Part shown: positions 40,711 through 52,898 of the stretch, in pieces
Layout: each line of letters starts with the position of its first letter
Position numbering within the stretch: position 1 is the stretch's first letter
Assembly (NCBI RefSeq): GCF_000835495.1
Contig: NW_015622541.1
Coordinates: 2,418,001 to 2,482,000, forward strand
Source: Cladophialophora immunda
Taxonomy: Eukaryota; Ascomycota; Eurotiomycetes; Chaetothyriales; Herpotrichiellaceae
Reading direction: 5' to 3'
Length of the DNA stretch: 64,000 nucleotides
Made by a program: the position numbers and the translations under genes
The notes under the pieces: model-generated
Seen by the model: the letters and a program-made list of their open reading frames with translations, nothing else
What the model was told of the DNA's origin: nothing
Databases searched by the model: none

Positions 40711-43700
40711 ATGCCTCGTGACGGAGAACGAAGCCAGCCTCATCGCATCGTGAGGGAAGCCTTCACAAAGTTTGAGGCTCTTGTTGGAGCGAACGATGCA
40801 CGGCTTTTCAGAGCAACCACCCTCGCAGACGTGCGAGAAGCTGCGCGCATCATCGAGCGTGATCAGTCGCAAAGGAGATGCATGCGAAACATGAGACGCA
40901 TTGAGCCCCTCTTTGACGCGTTACACTTACTAGGCGGCGCCATCGAAACCTTGTGCCAAGGGACTCCATATTTGTGCTTCATTTGGGTAGTTCAATGTCC
41001 CGCTCCTTGCTGACAATACCATGGACTGATACATCAGAAGGCTCCTATCAAGCTCCTCCTGCAAATCGCCGATGAGTACACCAATGCCTTCGACGGACTT
41101 CTCGATGCCTATCGTCAAATAGGGCAGAACCTGCCCCGTCTCGGCCGCTTCGCTGCTGCATTCAACGACCAAGATGACTTTCAAGCTGTTCTCGCCGATA
41201 TCTACAGTGACATCCTCGAATTCCACTCTCATGCGTACAAATATCTGCGGCGTGGAGGTGAGCTTCTTTGCCTCGTCAGTATATACAAGACGCTGATGCT
41301 CAATTACTCGGCTAGGGTGGAAATGTTTGTTCGATGCGTCCTGGTGTGGTTTCTCTCGCCGCTTCAACGCGATCCTGCAAAGACTAGCGAGAGGTCGGGA
41401 TCTTATCGACAAGGAAGCACACAGCTTTGCTATTCTCGAAGCAAAAGCCTTTCGCCAACAGGTTCTTGAAGACATTGAACGCTCGGAGCAAGAACGACAG
41501 GATTGGCAGTTACGCGATACCCTGGCGTGGCTCGACCTCAAGGGCCAGGACCGCGAACAAGACGACTTATTCGAGTGCCGATCTAGGGCCCGTAATCCTG
41601 ATACTTGCGCATGGATTCTGGAAAACTCCGCTATTCGTTCATGGCTTGATCCCGAAGATGGTCGGCCTCAGCTCTGGCTGCGTGGGAAACCAGGCTCAGG
41701 TGAGCATCTCATATGCCTTTACCTTCGTTAGCATTGTGGCTTCTCCCAAAAAAGAGCACCATTTCAGCAAGTTTCTAGAGGGGAAGCGATCTCAACGTCG
41801 CTTTGGGATGTGCCCTCGTCCGAACGGACCACATTTTACAAGGCCGTCTAGGTAGTAAGCCGATCACTGACCACACGCCTGCAGGGAAAACTACCCTCGC
41901 GACCTTTCTCTACGAGAATGCCCCGATTCCACCAAATGCCATAATGCTCTACTGTCTATGCTCCTATGGCTTTGCAAGATCTGAAGCCAGTGTTTGCGGG
42001 CTGGTATTCCGCTCTCTCATTGCGCAACTCATAAGGAAAGACCACAGCCTTCTCCCACACGTCTACGACAATTTCGCGAAGACTGGAATTGTACCCTCGG
42101 CCACAAGGAGCAGAGACCTACTAAAAGAGCTTCTCTGGGCTTCCGGTCCCTCTTTCCTCGTCATTGACGGCTTGGACGAATGCGACGGTAGCCACCAACG
42201 ACAACTTTTGTCAGATCTGCGCACGTTTCTGCTACCAAACAAGAACTCTGATGAAAGTCTTCCGGTCGTCAAAATCCTCGTTTGTTCGCGAGAAACAAAG
42301 GAAATTGTGTCGAGTCTTAAAAAAGCGCCCCAGGTCTTTTTAACCAAGGAAAAGGTCAGAATGTCGAGAGATATCACTGTATTTGCTAAAGAAAGTCTCC
42401 TTCCATTGAGGAGCCGCTTTCGTGGCTCGGTGGTTGACGAGATCGAGCAGCTCGTGGTGGAGAAAGCTGACGGTGGGTTCTATGAGTACGCTAACCACAC
42501 TTACTGACTTCGACACAGGAATGTTTCTCTGGGTGCAACTGGTCCTAGACATGCTGCTTGAACAGCAAAGTGTAGAGGACTTGAGACAAACATTGCACGA
42601 ACTGCCGTCGGAGCTTCCAGGAGTGTTAGTCGAACCAGTCGTATTCCCTTAGTCCTTACTAAATTTGTCACGCAGATATGCCTCGATACTCAGACGCTTG
42701 CAAGGGGCTTGTAAGGGACAACAAAAAGTCCAGCTGCAACACATTCTCGGCTGGTTGACCTTTTCTTACCGGCCGCTGAAGGTACATGAGTTGTGTGATC
42801 TCGTCGTTTTTCGGAACCATCATTCGCTCAATGACAGCACCAAGCTTCAAAAAGGCGTTCTGGATATTTGCAAACCACTTCTGGAGGAACATGAAGACCG
42901 CACTGTCCGATTGGTGCACTTCTCTGCAAGAGAGTATGCGTCCTCATACCTGAGATCAATGTGACGCTGATTTTTGCCAGGTATCTCTTGCATAAACACA
43001 GTGGTCCGTATCTTGACCGTCAGGAATGCCATCTCAGTATTACGCAGTCATGCATTCGATATCTGATAACCTGTGAGCCTTTTACTGTGGAACCTCTGGC
43101 CCCTCGAACCTGCGCCGATATCGTGAAAGGATTTCACGATATATTCCCGTACGTGGATCAGTTCTGGCCAATGCACTTGACCGAGTCCTTCAGAGTTATC
43201 CCAGGTCCAGTCTCAGAGGAACTGGTTTATGCAAAGAAGGACATTCGAAACCTTCTTCTTACGTTGCTGAACACCTTCCAGACAACTATGTCGTACAGGG
43301 GAAAAGAAGAGTACCGAGAGGCCGGCGTTTACGAGTGGGTGGCAATGCATTCGCAAGACTTGACCCTTGAAGACTTGCCGGAACTTATTATTCGTCACAT
43401 TGACATCAAGAAGAGGACGAGGGCAAGGCCCGCAGATCCCAATTCGGGCACTGTCTGCGTGAAGCTAGCCGCCCCGCCAGACATTTCGAAGGATCCAATA
43501 TCACTCAGCCTTGCGTTCAATCGCTTTCAAGAAGAGTTTGAGCGTTTACTGGCGCATGGATCATCTGGCCTGGACGATGAAATCAGTGTCAGCTTCGCTG
43601 AAATCCTCGAATTTAGGACTCGCCACAGCTCTGGGGCATACCTCTGTCGCTGGCGCGGATGTGTCTGGGCATCAACTGGATTTTCGAGCGTGGCAGAACG

Positions 43701-44583
43701 ATCGACCCACGAAGCGAGCCACGAAGAACGATTCCGATGTCATGAACCTGCTTGCGATTTTGCTGGGCGGGGATTCAATTCCAAGGCCACCCTCCGAAAG
43801 CATGTCGAAAAATATCACACTAGCTTAGACGACATTGTACTTCCCCAGTTCCCTAGCGATGGGCCTTCCGCGAAACCTACGTCCTACTCTGGCCGTCCAC
43901 ACGCTGACAGGTTGACTTCTTCTCAAGGCTTGGGCTGGCAGACCAGAGCACCGAGTCCTGCATGGTTTGATGATGTTGAGCTTTGGCCCCCACCCGGTAT
44001 GAACCTTCCAGAAAGTTGGGAAACTGGATATCAGCCATCTGTAGCCAAGCCAACGCTTCCTCCCATTTCTTCCTTTGACAGTCGTAACCCTCAGACGCCA
44101 AACGAGTCATCCCTCCGAACTGACCTGATTCCAGGCGGTGGCGGGTCTATGCTCCCGGTCCCCAGCCCGAACTCACCAGCACTCTTTGACTCTTTGCAAA
44201 GGGTCCCCAACCCGAGCTTCTCACCACGCAACGTTACCTTTCCCCCGAATCATCGTCGCACAGCCATCGACGCTATTGCAAGCTATCAGAACAACCCGTT
44301 TCGCGAAATGTCTGACCCACAAGATACTGCCACCAGCAATATGGACTCTGTGCACGACGCCAGTGACGCTGCCAATGGCCTGTTCATGCTAGCGAAAGGA
44401 GGTCAGACCAAAGCGTCCTTAAGCCCTTCTAACTCTTCTCAAATCAGCCCCCCGAGCTCGCCAGCTTCCATTATGGCCGACACTGGTTCTCCGCCTCAAG
44501 CCCCGACATCGCTTTATTCTCAGAGGTACACTTCTTATGTACCACAGGATCACGGCCTCACTTTTTTCCCCAGAGAGAAGTAG
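40711..44583 (+). CDS. NACHT STAND NTPase with C-terminal C2H2 zinc fingers (NLR-like)
   Basis: Seven exons: 40711-40986, 41038-41257, 41316-41699, 41885-42472, 42519-42624, 42676-42933, 42981-44583; 1144 aa. The N-terminal helical domain (residues about 10-200; FTKFEALVGANDARLF, WKAPIKLLLQIADEYTNAFD) resembles the DUF7708-type effector region of fungal STAND proteins. The NACHT domain follows: Walker A KPGSGKTT (split by intron 3), Walker B FLVIDGLDECD, sensor-like ILVCSRETKEI and GMFLWVQLVLDML, then a winged-helix-like part ending VRLVHFSAREYLL. Near residue 830 there are two C2H2-like fingers (CRWRGC ... HEASH; CHEPAC ... HVEKYH). The last 250 residues are Pro/Ser-rich and disordered. STAND proteins act as signal-triggered switches in fungal non-self recognition and programmed cell death; the trigger here is unknown. 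The exon 2 start has two possible acceptors, 3 nt apart. Confidence 0.88.
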
Positions 44584-44933
44584 CTAACCGTCTAGTGGGG
44601 AGACCCATAAGCTTAGAACAGTCCTCAAGTGATCAAGGGTAGCGAAGAGCACAATATTACGGGAACGCGGCCCATGACAGTCCTGTCATATTGAACGTTG
44701 AATGGGCCCAATACGCAAACAATTTGGATGCCTTCTGTCGACTAGTTACCAGGGACAAGAGGAAGGTCTTGGCAAAGTGAAATATGACGAGGGAGGGACC
44801 GGAAGGAGGTACCATAGACAGAAGCGGATGGATCGCTACATCTATGATCTACCACTTGAAGGACTTGTCCATGACGAATGCCAGCTTTCTTCAGTCGACT
44901 TGATTGCGACTACGGCACTCCAGCCATGCAGCT
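44584..44933. other. Convergent intergenic region
   Basis: Between the NACHT gene (+) and the OPT transporter (-). No gene seen. Confidence 0.4.
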
Positions 44934-45114
44934 CTACCCGCCGTTCGCAGGGTTGACCATGCAGTAATCAACATTGTGCACACTGGTGTCAGGATTGCCA
45001 GCCCATGTAGGGAAAGGGTGTGCCTTGCCACTGCCGCCAAAGACGGCAAAAGTAAAGATAAACACCATCACTGTTCAAAGCTTGTGAGCTGGGAGACGTG
45101 GACATGTGGCAGAC

Positions 45115-45148
<34 letters not shown>

Positions 45149-47549
45149 TCGTCTTAACTTACCTTGGGTTCCGCCGTCGAGAGCCGCACTCAGAAGGTAG
45201 TTGTACTTGACGAAAAACTGGGGCTTGTATTTGCGCAGGTAGAATTGCGAGATGAACCCGACGAGATAGAAAGACGTGAATGACGAGTTGATGCCCGTGA
45301 ACAGGTTCCCAACGTACCAGAGGATGATGGAGGTGTTGAGGTACGAAAAGACTTTCCACGGCCTGAAGTAGCGGTGGGCGAGCCAGAAGGGCAGCGGGAC
45401 CAGGAACCCCAGCAGGAAGGCGATGGTCACCCACTGGTACTTTGCCCCAATGCTGTACATCTTGTCGGCTATACTCCACGAAATGGCGAGGGTGTTGAAG
45501 ATCTGAATGTTTTGCCCGGACCAGATGTTGGAACCCTGGATGGCGAGGAGGATCGGTCGCTGGTTCTCGACGACGTCGTTCATCATGACCCAGTTAAAGA
45601 GGGCTCCGAGGAGACACCCGACGACCTGGACGACGAATGTGATCCGCGGTGGAAGGTGAGAATACTGTGCCAGTTTCATGTCCTTGGCGAGGAGTTGCCC
45701 TTGTTGGAGGGTGTTGAAAGTGTAGCAGGTGAAGTACAAGTTAGCAAGCGGCCTATGGGGGAACAGATACCCTGCGATCATCTGGCAAATCGGCTGGACG
45801 TTAAACTGGAAGCCCGTGAGGCCCATCTGGGCGCCCAGGAAGAGGAGAAGAAGAAAGGTGAAGATGGCGGCGAGCAGGAATCCCCAGCCGGGCAGCGTCG
45901 AGTGCATGCCATACAGACACCCAAGGCCGACGACCCAACTGATCAGCGCTACGGAAGCCCACCACCAGTTAGGAGATTCGAGGTATTTGTTTTGCAGCAT
46001 GAGCTTGTAGTGAGGATCCAAAGTGGGATCGTTGTATTTGCGCTGCAGACGCTCTTCGGGCGATTCCTGATTTTGCCAGAATTTCCAACTGCTGGCCCGG
46101 AACAGCTTTCGCAGGTTGGAGGGCGAAGCCCATTCCCAGCCGGCCTTGAGATCGTTACGGTTCCAGATGAACATGTGGGTGAAAGCCGCAGTCATGCCCA
46201 TATTTGAGGTGATGAGATAAACAATGTATGTCCCCGTCAGTTGCGGCAAGCCTTCCTGAGCGAGCTTCGCGGGATCAATGGTGAAGTCCGCGTTGAGAAT
46301 AGCTGACTGGTTGTAGACGACATAATTCGTCGAGTTTGATGCCTCGCTGAAGAGTTCCTGCGACAGGAAGGGGAGGCTGAACGATCCCCAGACGTTTCCG
46401 TAGTACACGCCCATGAATACAATGTAACAGCCGACAATTCCTATCATGCAATTGACCAATGAGTTGAGTGGGAACCACATCGGCGAGAAAACGGCGATGA
46501 TGTAGTTCCAATCGAGGCAGAGTGACAGAAATCCTAGCCCTTCATCCCCGGACGCGCCTCCGAAAAGATTGGTGAAGACAAGACTGTCCTGTTTGGCGAG
46601 GCAGAACACTGACACACCAGTGAGAACAGGGAAAATGTATTCGGGTAGTATCTCCCAGATGAAGATTAGGCAGAAGGCGATACAGAACAGCCTTAGCTTT
46701 CTCTTGGTCTCCTTTTTATCACGATGTAGCGTTTCGAGAAGTGTCGCAACCGGCAAGTTGATGGGCCAAAGCATCCTGGTAGGGAACACAAGAACATCAC
46801 GAAGCAGGCCAGCAAAGCCAAATCCAATCAGCTGCGAAGACATTGTGACAAAGATGCCTGCTGCCTTGTTTGGAAAACCACCGTAGAACAAGGCTTGTGC
46901 AGCCAATGCTTGTGTGGATTGTGCTGCTTGAGAGGCAGCCGATGCCATGATGGTTATTGCTGCGTGCTCCTTTTGGTTGAAAGGATGGGGGTTGAGGTAG
47001 CGAAAGACTCCTTTGCGCGGAATGATGCTTGCCATCGCTTCGCCGAGGATGTATGCGATGACTGTCAAGAAGACCACGGACACGAAAATGGTTTGCGGCT
47101 TGAAAAAGAAGATTTCCTGCAGCACGGCGCCGAAAATCGACAGTCCACATCCTGAGAATGTGTCAGAATAAGATGTGTCCAAGCTATCACAGAAAACAGA
47201 TAATGATAAGTGGTCACTTACCGAGGAATGCAACACGGAATGTCCATGGATTGAGACTTGGATCGTCCTGAACATGAATGACTTGAGTGACCAAGTCCTC
47301 TGCGGTGGTCACAGGCTCCTTGATATGAGCGACACCATCGTTATCGGGGTCGTATGCAGGCAGACTCTCCTGCAAGATGTCAACAGACTTCACATCAATA
47401 ACACCGTCGGCCTTGGAGTCCCCGGGACTCTTCGCGTCCTTTTTGATATTGCCGCTGGACGATGAAGGCGAGATCGGTTCAAGCGGGATGCCATCGGTAT
47501 CGGTGCGTGTGAAACCAGGTCGTTGTCGAGCATCCATGTTGATTTCCAA
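44934..47549 (-). CDS. OPT-family oligopeptide transporter
   Basis: Three exons: 47222-47549, 45163-47151, 44934-45070; 817 aa. The family imports small peptides (and glutathione or siderophore-like compounds) with protons across the plasma membrane. The N-terminus is acidic and cytosolic (residues 1-95); then DPSLNPWTFRVAFLG starts the first span. Signatures: NPHPFNQKEHAAITIMASAA, the typical run SLCLDWNYI, PMWFPLNSLVN, NYLESPNWWW-like KYLESPNWWW, and KMAQYSHLPPR-like KLAQYSHLPP. NQRPILLAIQGSNIWSGQN follows, and the C-terminus is KYNYLLSAALDGGTQ, then YCMVNPANG. About 14-16 spans are expected. The second intron (45071-45162) contains a long CT microsatellite. Start could also be the second Met (47537). 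Confidence 0.93.
45123..45148 (+). repeat. (AG)n microsatellite inside an OPT intron
   Basis: Thirteen AG units (CT on the coding strand) lie directly downstream of the splice donor of the last OPT intron, followed by a further AG-rich stretch. Confidence 0.9.
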
Positions 47550-50071
47550 TAGCTGTCAGAACCAGAGGGAGACTCACAGAAGCAGGGCTGTGAAGATCCT
47601 GCGCTCAAGGCAGGGAGAGTAGTAGTGACAAGTATATCTTAAGTGTCATTGTCAACACAGAGGAGTATGCCGAAAGCCGAGCCGTTACCTCGCACTCCAT
47701 GTCAAGGATCAGGCGTCGATTCCATCGCCTCCATGCAGCAGCAGTGATCGGCGAGGAACAAACCACAAACACTCGGCAAGGGCGACTATACCCTGCAATG
47801 CTACATTTTGCTACACCGCGACTGGAAGGCCGCGTTGCCTCCCCCATGCATCTCCTCTATTCGAACATGATGGTTGCAACGCTGATCCGCCGTGATGAGA
47901 GACTAACCCACCCGAGGTGGTAATCTGCTGGACCACATTACCCCATATTGATAGATGAGGTTGAGCATGACTGGGCTGTGACGATCAATCGCGGACGACT
48001 GATAAGCTTTGTGGCTTCCAAGAAGCCTTTTCGTAGTCCAATGCTTGGCCGGCAGCCGCAAAGCTTAGCGAGCTTATCTATCCAGGTGAATCTACCCGCG
48101 TACACCATACTGAACTTGGGGATGGACCGGCGAAGTCAGGCCCCTAACTTGCTTGTCGAGACCATTTTGTGGCTCACTTGGATGACCCGCAGTAGCATTG
48201 TCAATTTGGTCTTTGTCAAGCTAGGCCCCGCTGAGTTCAGTCTGGAAAATGGAGTAGGCTTCTGATTGAATCTTGATGATTAAACAGTTCGCAATATGTC
48301 TTCTCCCTGTAGCCCTCCTATGGCCATCTGGTCAGGAACCCTGGAACCAGCCACAACGCAAAAGACCACGTTATCTGACGTGCCGGGATCTTTGTTGACT
48401 CATGTCTGCTAAATTTCCTGGGCAGAACCAACGGGGCGGGCCTCACGAGTCAAGACCTGCCTGTTAGGGTTGTCAGACCGTGCCAACAGCTCGGCGATCG
48501 ATCGACCACGGTCCAGCTCCAGTAGAGACCCGCAGGGGAGACGGTTGTAACGGCAGAGGAGGCTTTAACCTGAGTACCCACTTCACCGATACATAATATG
48601 ATTATTATGGCCTCTTCTCTGGCAATCACCATCCCATGCGACTTACCCCCCAGACGTCGCGCAGCAAGAAACAGGTCATGACGAACTCGCGACGGCGAAC
48701 TGATGGCAAACTATCAACATGATGTCTAATCAGGCGTGCTGGCTTCAATTCTCGCTTACTGTATGATAAACCGAGAAGAACAAGCGAAGGACGTTATCCC
48801 GCGCTTCTGGCTCCGTCATTGTATTCAGTCATTTAGTGTATTTAGCCTGAATGATTGTGCGTTTGTAGGAACGGTACCTTTGATGATTGCAGCTGACTTT
48901 GGACGATTTGAGCCGATATTTACGGAATGCGAGTCCATCTCTGGCGTGGCTGATCTGCCGACACCCAACTATTTGGTTGGTGTTCACGGTATCACGACCG
49001 ACTACGTCGATCTTGAGTTCGTTGTCCTCAACTAATAGCGCGCGTGGATCACTCTGTTCCGCTTATCGATTACGCCTAAATCTCAGGACTCAATAAAGGA
49101 CCCGCGCAGCCAATTACCTGTCATAATGGATTCCAAAAAAAAGGAGCATTCCAACTGGATGAAATGATATTCGATGAGATAAATTTTGCCTATGTCGCCG
49201 TCTCAAGTGTAGCACGACAGGAGCACAGCTAGAAATATAGTTACACCCAAGGGAGAACGGGCTGTAGCGAGGTTCTTCTCCTTTCAATAATCTTTTCACC
49301 ATCACCGTTGCTGCAAGCATCATCTGCTTTCACGTTGCTTTTCTGGAGAACTAGAATTACCTTCTTAAGGCGCCAATGACAACTTTGAAATAGAGAGTGC
49401 GCACCGTTGGTAACGCCACGCATCCCTTCGGCATATGCACCATTATCCTCTCTAACTGGTCTTTCACGCCAGACGAAGCGCCCCGGCGGTTAATACTTCT
49501 TCTGTCCAATACTGGGATCATACCAGAGACAAAGGCAGTTGTCACAATACATAAAGTCAGCACCTCAAGAATATGACGTTGGTGTTGGAGTGGTGGTTTC
49601 GGCTTCGGCCTCATTCTCGGCGCCGATCTCTGGCTACCAGGCTGTATACGGGCCTAGCGACCATGCACCAAACGTTTTCGGCGCTGGTCAGAGTCAAGTG
49701 AAGTTTTCATCGGTTCTGCTACAGTGCCACTCTGGGCGGCGCAGCCCTTTCTCATGGCCTTTCGCTAGCTGGTATCGAGTTTGCTAAGAGAACCGATGGA
49801 TGCTCAACCACTATGTTTAGCCTTTGCGGCCCTTGCCTCGGCTCTTTCAGCTCATACTAGCCGGCTCGCCGGGTATCGCGATGCACATGGTAAGAAGCTG
49901 ACAGGACGCGACTTTTATATCAGGAACTGCTAGATCGTAGAGCTGATCTCTTTTTAGACACCATCAAGGCTTTATTTGTTCCCGCACCATCCAGAATGTT
50001 ATAGATTCCTTCTGGAGACAGCTGTATGCTCTTTCTTTTCTGAGACGCGCCCCCTCCTGCGAAAGTCGGCG
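47550..50071. other. 2.5-kb stretch without recognisable gene
   Basis: Holds the OPT promoter at its left end and the thioesterase promoter at its right end. Open frames of up to about 105 codons (47948-48265 +, 48736-49035 +) have no motif I know and no clear splice partners. Base composition is more AT-rich and even than in the genes. It may be an old decayed gene or transposon, but no terminal repeats or transposase motif can be seen. Confidence 0.4.
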
Positions 50072-50712
50072 ATGGCAGATCCCAAGGCTCCGGAGGCCGA
50101 GCGCTACACGACAGACTTTCTGAGGACGCCCGGAACGCTATTCGACATAACAATTCCAGATCCTAAAGAAAGAATAGCGGCGTACATTGAAGAATTTCGA
50201 AGCTCAGAGTCGGCCCATTTGCAGGTACCTTACCGAAAATACAGAGTCTTGCCTTGAGATCTGGTCTCTCCTAACTCTCCCCGGTCCTCTAGACGTTTGA
50301 TCAAGCCTTCATGCGCGAGCACATCGCTGTTGTCAGCGCCTCTACTACGCCAGGAAAGGCAACGGCCGTGTTCGAGATGAAAGCCGCGCCTCTCTTCTCA
50401 AACCGCATGGGCAACATGCATGGCGGAGCGGTTGCGATGATCCACGACATGTGCACGACGATGACCGCCGCGCCTTTGGCGAGGAGAGACTTTTGGTGGT
50501 TCGGAGGCGTATCCAGGACGCTGCTGATCACATACCTTCGACCCGTCCGGCAGAACATGGACCTGGTTATAGAGTGTGAGGTCTTGCAGCAAGGGGCCCG
50601 TTTGTCCACGATTCGTGGCGAGATGAAAGACAAGCGGACGGGTCTGTTGCTTTCGGTAGCAGAACACAACAAAGCCAGCATCAATTTGGTAGACCAGAAG
50701 TCAAAATTATAG
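50072..50712 (+). CDS. Hotdog-fold acyl-CoA thioesterase with C-terminal SKL
   Basis: Two exons: 50072-50224 and 50293-50712; 190 aa. PaaI/ACOT13-type hotdog thioesterase: the signature N-M-H-G-G-A-V with a catalytic Asp seven residues after the second Gly (residues 93-103, NMHGGAVAMIHD), followed by the long helix and strands including TYLRPVRQNMDLVIECEVLQ and KDKRTGLLLSVAEHNK. The last three residues are SKL, the standard type 1 peroxisomal targeting signal. It would hydrolyse an acyl- or aryl-CoA thioester inside peroxisomes. Together with the SRL-ending CoA ligase at 59-61 kb it suggests peroxisomal CoA chemistry in this group (inference). Confidence 0.9.
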
Positions 50713-51097
50713 CAATAAGGACTCCGTTTTGCGAAGGTCTGGGATGCTTGAGGTGGGTTAAGGTCTAGATTTCTGCTCAGCTTGACTTCCACTTCACATC
50801 AAAGTTCCACTGCTTCGTTGTGGTAGTACATGGTATAGCCCGATCTCGCAATCCTTCCGTTCGAGACGTTTGTATGTTCCTGGCTAGTTGGCCAAGCCGT
50901 GGCAGCCAATGTGGACTCGTTGTCGGGGATGCAGTTCCATCTCTCCGCGCAACATTCCGTATGATACGCTCATTCAAGGAACCCAGAACTCCTCTATGAC
51001 GCTGATGGCCTAGATATTCTCCAAGAAGTCCAGATATTTCTAGTGGTGGAACCGAGTTCAACCTTTCATGGATGTGGAATTATCGTTTGTTTCCTCT
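50713..51097. other. Convergent intergenic region
   Basis: Between thioesterase (+) and alpha/beta hydrolase (-). No gene seen. Confidence 0.4.
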
Positions 51098-52258
51098 TCA
51101 CGCTTGAACATGATCCTTCATCCACTGGATAATCATGCCATCGGTTTTCCTGCGGACGGCGGGATCTGTGAACTTCGACCCCACTGCATAGATGTGCAAT
51201 TGGGCCCATTCGATAATCAATTTGCACTCCACCCCTGCGGCGCGACATAGCTCAGCCCATTTCTCAGAGTCGTAACGAGCAAATTCAGCCCCCCCAGTGA
51301 AGATCAGCTGGGGGCTCAGTCCCTCGAGCGCTCCCGGCTTATGATGAAGTGGATTGACCTGTGGCGAGTCAGGGGGAATATCGCCGACAAATAGCTTAGC
51401 GAGTGCCGGAACAGCTTCGTTCGCGATCATGAAGTAGTCAGTTTCGACAGCACCATTCCCTCCTTGATATATCTTGCAGTTCATGTCGAGCCACGGCGAT
51501 ATCAGGATTGTGGCCGCAGGCTGTGGGAGGTCGAGAGCTTTCAGATCCAATTGTGCAAGAAGGCTTAGTGAACCTAGTCGAGTAAATCAGTACAGGCACC
51601 AACGTTAGAGTCCAGGCATTGAAGTCGCACCTCCAGCTGAATCGCCCATAAAAACAATGCGCTCCGGCCGCACATTCTGGTCGAGGACATATCTGTAGAC
51701 TTGGAGAAACGCATTCTTTTGTGCGGGATGAGTCTCGTTCACGGACAATGCTGTGCGGCATGTCAACTTGATTCAGATGCCGTTGCGACGGAGAGGCATA
51801 CGATATTCAACGCTGACAAAAAGGAGGTCCAGGTTCGCTTTGGAAGCCTCCCGGATCCACCGCTCCATGTAATTGATGTACATTCTGGCTTCACCGCGCG
51901 CGTAGCCACCGCCATGCGCATATATCACCACACATTGTTGTCGTTTCGGTATCGGTACCACAAATTCAGCAAGCTCCCGAGAGCCAGGAATCAAATAGGC
52001 TGGAATCGATCCCTCTATCTTGCGAGCTCGGTGGAGGGACAATTTGCCCACTGGAAGCCTGTGCGTCAGGTCGGGGAAGGTTAGAGAGGCCGATCCCATA
52101 TAGGCTCGTTGGATTTGGATCCGGAGAGACTGATATACCGGGAAGTGTGGAAGCAAGGCTCGTCGGAGGAGTAAGAGCAAGATCTGGACCAAGAAGGAAT
52201 ATGAAAAGATAAGACCTCGTAAGGGATGTTTCAACAACATAATCAGAAGCTTCTTCAT
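51098..52258 (-). CDS. Alpha/beta hydrolase (HSL-type esterase/lipase), N-terminal membrane anchor
   Basis: Three exons: 51802-52258, 51631-51750, 51098-51573; 350 aa. The N-terminus has a long hydrophobic segment (LRGLIFSYSFLVQILLLLLR, residues about 13-32) that looks like a signal anchor. The oxyanion motif HGGG is at 115-118 (YAHGGGYARG), the nucleophile motif GDSAG has Ser190 next to an intron, and the later part carries LISPWLDMNC and FTGGAEFARYDSEKWAELC; the His in WAQLHIYAV is the likely catalytic one. This hormone-sensitive-lipase (acetyl esterase) group hydrolyses small esters. The start was taken as the first ATG; upstream frame to 52291 lacks ATG. It could remove or form an ester in the neighbouring pathway (inference). 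Confidence 0.88.
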
Positions 52259-52898
52259 GGCGGCAACTGTTTGATGATAGGGTGGCAGCAACGTTCGCTC
52301 GAAAGGTTTGTGCCTCTTGTAAAATGTGCAAATGATCGTCTTTGCTCAAACATGGCTTCAAGCTGACAGTGACCGCTCTTCTTGCTCACTCATAATCTGG
52401 GTACCGCAGGGTGGGCGGGGGGCTTCGGGACTTGGAGGTAGATCTCCCCGTCCTCGGTAAACCTGGAGTTGGAGTCTGTCGTACGGAGTACATGTGGGGG
52501 ATACGGAGAGGATAGCCTTGTGGCGCCGCGAGCCCCGCAGTCGGGCCCTTGCATCAAGGCCGATGCCAAGAAGACATCCAGCCAGTACTAGGAATCGATG
52601 GTGATTCTAGCTTACAAATAAGCATATCCAAATCCGGTAATTTTTGCAATAAGGTTGGCATTTCACATGCCCGGTACCGAATATTTCACAATTGTCAGCC
52701 TTCCTTCCTCTGATCTCCCCAGCATTGTGTTGCAGACTTCCAGTCTCTCAAGAGCCATGCTCAATTCTCCTTGGTGATGTTGTTGATGTCGACTTCAACC
52801 TCTCTTGAATTCCTATCCGCTGAACCGCTCCTCGTTGATCAACTGTTTGGTACGGTGACGCCGGGCTCCGAATCTGCGCGGCTCTCTTGACAACGAAC
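52259..52898. promoter_or_regulatory. Divergent promoter region esterase / Zn2Cys6 regulator
   Basis: Both flanking genes point outward. No gene or repeat recognised. Confidence 0.45.

Noticed and set aside
45374..46207. 277-codon plus-strand frame opposite the OPT gene
   Set aside because: Shadow of a hydrophobic membrane-protein coding strand, giving charged low-complexity sequence.
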